Below, in pieces: positions 7,188 through 10,633 of a stretch of DNA of 10,633 nt (its first letter is position 1; every line of letters begins with the position of its first letter). A program made the translations under genes and the position numbers. The notes under the pieces are model-generated. The model was given only the letters and a program-made list of their open reading frames with translations, searched no databases and had not been told where the DNA came from. The DNA is from an uncultured Colwellia sp. (GTDB taxonomy: Bacteria > Pseudomonadota > Gammaproteobacteria > Enterobacterales > Alteromonadaceae). Location: positions 1 to 10,633 of the forward strand of contig CAJWBY010000154.1 in NCBI GenBank assembly GCA_913020705.1, read 5' to 3'.

Positions 7188-7293
7188 AAGCTTTCAAGTG
7201 AATTTTTTAAATTTTTAATTTACTTTTTATTGAGCACTAAAAATACATCTGGTTTACGTTACACCTCGTATTAATAGGAAATTTATTACGCCA

Positions 7294-9978
7294 ATGATGA
7301 ACATTATTCGCTATGTTATAGCAGCCATATTACTTTCAATATTATCTTTAAACGTGTCTGCCCAACAAGTTTCTGCGCAGCAAATAGAGCAATTTAAAAA
7401 ATTACCCAAATCTCAACAGCAAGCTTTAGCTAAGAGTATGGGTGTTGATTTAAATGCAATTGAAGCACAACTGTCTGGAAGTAGTGAAAAAACATCTCCT
7501 GTCAATACCCCGATAGTAACTCGTGAAGTCAATGAATTAAAAGCTAAGGGTGAAGAGGAAACAGAAAAAGCAGAAGCTATTTTTAAGGCGTTGCCTCGTT
7601 TTGGCTTAGACGTATTTGCGAATGAACCAGCAACTTTTTCTCCTGTTATGGATATCGCCATTCCTGAAGGTTACATTTTAGGCACGGGAGATTCCGTATC
7701 AATACAGATTTTTGGTAAAGAAAATAGTGAAATGCAATTGACGATAAATCGTGAAGGGCAATTAGTTTTTCCTAATCTAGGACCCATTCGTGTTGCAGGG
7801 TTAACTTTTTCTGAATTAAAATCTTACGTCGTAAATAAGATCAAACAAAAAATCATTGGTGTTGATGTTGTTGTTAGTTTAGCTGAACTTCGTTCAATGC
7901 GTATTTTTGTTTTAGGTGCTGCATATAAGCCAGGGCCTTATACCCTGAGTTCTCTTTCATCTGTTACACATGCTATTTTTGCTGCAGGTGGTATTAGTGA
8001 TATTGGTTCCTTGAGAAATATTGAGATTAAACGAAGTGGCAAATTAGTTCAAAAAGTAGATTTGTATGAGTTGTTGATCGAAGGTGACTCTTCAAATGAT
8101 ATTTTATTGCAATCTGGTGATGTGGTATTTGTTCCACCTCAAGGCCCTAGCGTCTCAATTTCAGGTGAAGTTCGTCGCCCTGCAATTTATGAATTAACAG
8201 AAAATGATAATTTTGATTCAGTAATAACAATGGCAGGTGGGTTACTTCCTTCAGCATTCTCTAAGTCTGCAACGGTTGAGCGATATAACGAAAGTAACTT
8301 GCGAAGAGTTATTAATGTAGATTTATCAAATGCTGCTGAAAGTCGTAAAATGGTCAAGTCTGGGGATTACATTCGAATTTTAAAAAGCTCAGATATGTAT
8401 GAACAATCCATTACGTTAATTGGTGCTGTTGTTCGCCCAGGCAAATATCAATGGCAACAAGGCATGCAGATATCTGATTTGATTCATAATGCCGATTCTC
8501 ATTTATTGCCATACGCAGATCTCAATTACGGTATTGTCGTAAGGGAAATTGACACTGCTCGAAATATAGAAATTTTGCAGTTTAATCTGGCGGATGTATT
8601 TGAAGATAAAACTTCAATTAAAAATATATTGTTAGGAGCAAATGACAAAGTCATCGTTTTTTCAAGTGAAGTAAGGTTATCTGATGAACAATTTTTATTA
8701 GACGAACTTGCTTATACACAAGAAGAGTTACTTGCAAAAGAAAGAAATTTAGCAATTAAAAGTAACAAGCAAAAAGAATTTTGGACTAAATATGGAAAAC
8801 AGAGTCTGATTGCTGAGAATAAAGCGAGCAAAGTTCTTCAATCTATTGATGAAGTCAGTGGAAGTAAAGTTCAAAAGAATCTTAGCCTTCGCGAAATGGC
8901 ATTGTTCTCTCGACAGCGTTTACTTGTGCCCATTGTTAATAAACTTCGTCAACAATCAGGGTTAGGAAATGCTATTCAACTCGTTGAAGTTGATGGGGAA
9001 GTTAAGTTCCCTGGTATTTACCCCTTAGGAAAGTCAGCAAGAATAAGTGACTTAATCGTGGCCGCTGGTGGTGTTAAAGAATCGGCTTACTTATCTCGTG
9101 CGGAACTTACCCGTAATGAAATGAATGGTATCAGCGCTGTAAAAACTGCTAAAAATATACATTTAGCTAATGCATTGAAAAACATCGATGATGATAATAT
9201 TTTATTGACTAGTAAAGATCGCTTAAATGTACATCGTATTCCTTCATGGAGTGAAAACCATGTTATTGAATTACGTGGGGAAGTTGTTTTTCCAGGTAAA
9301 TATACGGTACGCCGTGGCGACAGTTTATCAAGCATTATTCATAAAGCGGGAGGGTTAACTCCTTTTGCAGATCCTAATGGTTCTGTGTTTTCTAGAGCAA
9401 AGTTAAAACAGCTTGAAAAACAAAACTTAATTAAAGTCAGTGCTGACTTACGTATTGAGATGGTAACCAAATCTTTATCAAGTGAAGGTAATGTAACTTC
9501 TTATAGCGAAATTCAATCTTTGTTAAAAGATTTGTCTAAGGTAGAGCCTTTAGGTCGGTTAGTGATTAATTTACCGCAAGTTATTGCGAGCAATGATTAT
9601 GATGTAGCGATTGAGGGGGGCGATGTGCTCTATATACCGACTAAAAATAATTCTATTAATGTAATGGGGCAAGTTCAAGTGAACAGCTCTCATATGTTTG
9701 ACGCATCAATAAGTGTTGAAGATTATATTACTCAAAGTGGTGGCTTAAAGAAACGCGCCGATGATGAACGCATTTATATTATCTCATCAAATGGAAGTAT
9801 TAAAATGGTTAAAGGAAGTAATTGGTTTTCTGGTGCGGGGAGTTCATCACTTAAAGCTGGGGATTCAATTGTTGTACCGCTTGATTCTGAATACATGAAC
9901 AATTTAACGCTTTGGACTACTGCTACAACTATTATGTATAACACGGCAGTTGCTGTTGCTGCTATTAGTGGACTTTAA
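7294..9978 (+). CDS. Large SLBB-repeat outer-membrane polysaccharide export protein (Wza/OPX-like)
   Basis: An 894-residue exported protein that probably forms the outer-membrane exit channel for an exopolysaccharide or capsule. A signal peptide (hydrophobic 5-22, likely cleavage after VSA-23; no lipobox cysteine, unlike Wza) is followed by a polar Q/K/E-rich linker (24-120) and the Poly_export domain (about 122-197, IPEGYILGTGDSVSIQIFG). SLBB-type repeats begin near 203, 286, 372, 563, 657 and 787. The first five carry a G-x-V/A-x-x-P-G/A-x-Y turn (from G208, G291, G377, G568, G662); the sixth, from G792, lacks it. A charged helical insert (about 460-560) splits repeats 3 and 4. The hydrophobic C-terminal segment LTLWTTATTIMYN to VAAISGL (871-894) may correspond to Wza's membrane-spanning helix. 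It is over twice the length of Wza (about 380 aa), but long SLBB exporters are known in marine gammaproteobacteria. ATGs at 7294 and 7297 are equally possible. The polymer and partner genes (a Wzz/Wzc-like copolymerase, glycosyltransferases) are not in view. Confidence 0.88.
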   Translation: MMNIIRYVIAAILLSILSLNVSAQQVSAQQIEQFKKLPKSQQQALAKSMGVDLNAIEAQLSGSSEKTSPVNTPIVTREVNELKAKGEEETEKAEAIFKALPRFGLDVFANEPATFSPVMDIAIPEGYILGTGDSVSIQIFGKENSEMQLTINREGQLVFPNLGPIRVAGLTFSELKSYVVNKIKQKIIGVDVVVSLAELRSMRIFVLGAAYKPGPYTLSSLSSVTHAIFAAGGISDIGSLRNIEIKRSGKLVQKVDLYELLIEGDSSNDILLQSGDVVFVPPQGPSVSISGEVRRPAIYELTENDNFDSVITMAGGLLPSAFSKSATVERYNESNLRRVINVDLSNAAESRKMVKSGDYIRILKSSDMYEQSITLIGAVVRPGKYQWQQGMQISDLIHNADSHLLPYADLNYGIVVREIDTARNIEILQFNLADVFEDKTSIKNILLGANDKVIVFSSEVRLSDEQFLLDELAYTQEELLAKERNLAIKSNKQKEFWTKYGKQSLIAENKASKVLQSIDEVSGSKVQKNLSLREMALFSRQRLLVPIVNKLRQQSGLGNAIQLVEVDGEVKFPGIYPLGKSARISDLIVAAGGVKESAYLSRAELTRNEMNGISAVKTAKNIHLANALKNIDDDNILLTSKDRLNVHRIPSWSENHVIELRGEVVFPGKYTVRRGDSLSSIIHKAGGLTPFADPNGSVFSRAKLKQLEKQNLIKVSADLRIEMVTKSLSSEGNVTSYSEIQSLLKDLSKVEPLGRLVINLPQVIASNDYDVAIEGGDVLYIPTKNNSINVMGQVQVNSSHMFDASISVEDYITQSGGLKKRADDERIYIISSNGSIKMVKGSNWFSGAGSSSLKAGDSIVVPLDSEYMNNLTLWTTATTIMYNTAVAVAAISGL

Positions 9979-9989
9979 AGTAATTCGCT

Positions 9990-10040
9990 AATCAATGTTG
10001 ATTGCTTATCATTATTTAAATTTATTGTAATGATAAGCAA
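9990..10040. repeat. Long perfect hairpin after the export gene, with a smaller adjoining one
   Basis: TTGCTTATCATTA (10002-10014) is perfectly complementary to TAATGATAAGCAA (10028-10040), a 13-bp stem with a 13-nt loop, starting 23 nt after the export gene stop. A second inverted repeat, AATCAA (9990-9995) / TTGATT (9998-10003), abuts its left arm and shares two bases with it. No T-run follows on either strand (AGTTGC on plus), so it is not a standard intrinsic terminator. It may stabilise the 3' end of the export mRNA or pause polymerase. Confidence 0.55.
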
Positions 10041-10148
10041 AGTTGCTTTCCTATCTAAAGTAAATCCTGTAGTTCATTTAACTAATAACGACTTGCTCAA
10101 AAAATTCATATTTAATTAATAGATTGATATCAAAACGTATTCTAAAAC

Positions 10149-10177
10149 TTTAAAATTAAACTGGAAAAGTATATAAG
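10149..10177 (+). promoter_or_regulatory. Candidate sigma-70 promoter for the GIY-YIG-like gene
   Basis: TATAAG (10172-10177, five of six matches to the -10 consensus) lies 17 bp after TTTAAA (10149-10154, four of six to the -35). Transcription would start about 40 nt before the ATG at 10227. In DNA this AT-rich such matches are common by chance, so the call is weak. A perfect palindrome TTGATATCAA (10124-10133) lies just upstream of the -35. Confidence 0.28.
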
Positions 10178-10226
10178 TTCAACTACAATATTTTCATGTA
10201 AAAAAAATGTTAATGTATAGGTTGTT

Positions 10227-10526
10227 ATGAATTTTTTAGTTTATGTTTATATAATACAATCAATGGATGGCCACTATCATACGGGTTGTTGTGATGAACT
10301 TGCTATTGTGTTGGCAAAATACGATAAATACAAAAGTTTACTGAAAAATAATGATATTAACTTACCAGTTAAACTTGTTCATCAACAAAAATTTAAAACA
10401 GATCTAGAAGCTTCAACCATTGAACATGAAATCAGAAAGTGGACAAAACAGGAGAAGCAGTTCCTTATTAATAATGACTGGCCTGAAATATCAAAACTCG
10501 CTAAGAGATTTAACAAAATGCACTGA
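10227..10526 (+). CDS. GIY-YIG-fold protein with apparently degenerate active site
   Basis: A 99-residue protein resembling small single-domain GIY-YIG proteins (UPF0213/YhbQ type). The opening VYVYIIQSMDG (5-15) matches the GIY half, H16-Y17-H18-T19-G20 the YIG half, the middle LPVKLVHQQKF (46-56) the usual P-V-x-L-V strand, and E61-A through EHEIRKW (66-72) the helix with the metal-binding Glu (E66), ending with a basic tail. Aligned with the family pattern DGSLYTG...DLERRLAEH, the second tyrosine falls on H18 and the catalytic arginine region on A26-I27-V28, so both seem lost. Y17, one position off, is a possible substitute. DNA cleavage is therefore doubtful; nucleic acid binding without cutting is possible. 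The start has AGG 5 nt upstream. It lies 248 bp after the export gene on the same strand, behind a hairpin, so it may be expressed separately. Its relation to polysaccharide export is unknown. Confidence 0.78.
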   Translation: MNFLVYVYIIQSMDGHYHTGCCDELAIVLAKYDKYKSLLKNNDINLPVKLVHQQKFKTDLEASTIEHEIRKWTKQEKQFLINNDWPEISKLAKRFNKMH

Positions 10527-10633
10527 AATACATAATAGACACTCTGCAAGTTACAAGTTTGAATTGATGAAGTATGTACATTAAAATGTCAATTATAAAA
10601 GTGAGAGGAATATAAAAGCAACAACCAATGTAG
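10527..10633. other. Right-edge non-coding segment
   Basis: 107 bp after the GIY-YIG-like gene with no convincing gene start. GAGAGGAA (10603-10610) resembles a ribosome binding site, but the only ATG that follows (10628) is immediately followed by TAG. The next gene, probably another member of the polysaccharide locus, presumably begins beyond the window. No terminator hairpin is visible. Confidence 0.5.

Larger units (their letters stand above)
6849..7293. other. Divergent intergenic region between POT transporter and polysaccharide export gene
   Basis: 445 bp without a convincing gene. It must carry promoters for both flanking divergent genes. Plus-strand TATAAT matches occur at 7064-7069 and 7100-7105, but neither has a good -35 at 16-18 bp, so I do not call a promoter. 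The segment 7191-7232 is nearly pure A/T tracts and may be bent. It also holds three phased GCAAT repeats and a hairpin with a T-run (listed separately). A 48-codon ORF (7128-7274) ends 19 nt before the export gene but has no ribosome binding site. The export gene's nearest Shine-Dalgarno-like AGGAA (7276-7280) is 13 nt from its ATG, farther than usual. I see no ops/JUMPstart element (GGCGGTAGC type), which is often found ahead of polysaccharide operons controlled by RfaH. Confidence 0.6.

Noticed and set aside
7128..7274. 48-codon ORF with a hydrophobic N-terminus upstream of the export gene
   Set aside because: It has no ribosome binding site before its ATG, its middle is A/T-tract sequence coding mostly Phe/Leu, and I recognise no family. 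It is kept only as part of the leader observation, not as a gene.
10124..10133. FNR/CRP-like palindrome TTGATATCAA upstream of the GIY-YIG-like gene
   Set aside because: FNR sites need TTGAT and ATCAA separated by 4 nt, whereas here the half sites fuse with no spacer. It is recorded only as a palindrome near a weak promoter.
10586..10633. Possible start of a further gene at the right edge (ATG at 10586 or 10628)
   Set aside because: The ATG at 10586 reads only nine codons to TAA, and the ATG at 10628 is followed directly by TAG. Neither can be a normal gene start.

Overview
The window looks like chromosome from an AT-rich marine gammaproteobacterium, most likely Alteromonadales and close to Colwellia or Thalassotalea. 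This is an inference: SerA, RpiA and YgiF resemble their enterobacterial counterparts along their whole length, codon use is AT-rich, and the fau-rpiA-serA neighbourhood is typical of gammaproteobacteria. There are eight protein genes. I see no rRNA, tRNA, CRISPR array, insertion sequence or integrase.

Layout. Positions 44-2432 (+) hold a two-gene unit: a YgiF-type CYTH-CHAD triphosphatase, then 4 nt later an L,D-transpeptidase of the ErfK/YbiS/YcfS type. This unit converges on a minus-strand block, and a hairpin with T-tracts lies between them at about 2508-2540. The minus-strand block reads, in transcription order, POT peptide transporter (6848-5334), a strong intrinsic terminator, fau (5216-4614), rpiA (4561-3905) and serA (3798-2569). 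The three enzymes are housekeeping: one-carbon folate salvage, the pentose phosphate pathway and serine synthesis. Serine feeds the folate one-carbon pool, so fau and serA are metabolically linked.

Positions 6849-7293 form a 445-bp divergent intergenic region. It separates the housekeeping block from a plus-strand gene for a large (894 aa) SLBB-repeat polysaccharide export protein (7294-9978). That gene looks like the start of an exopolysaccharide or capsule export locus continuing past the right edge. After it come a 13-bp perfect hairpin, a 99-aa GIY-YIG-like protein (10227-10526) that seems to have lost key nuclease residues, and about 100 bp with no convincing gene start.

No clearly new multi-gene system is visible. 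The points most worth a second look are the GIY-YIG-fold protein with apparent active-site loss, the rpiA ribosome binding site buried in a hairpin, three helically phased GCAAT repeats and a hairpin-plus-T7 element in the export gene's leader, and the lack of room for 6S RNA upstream of fau.
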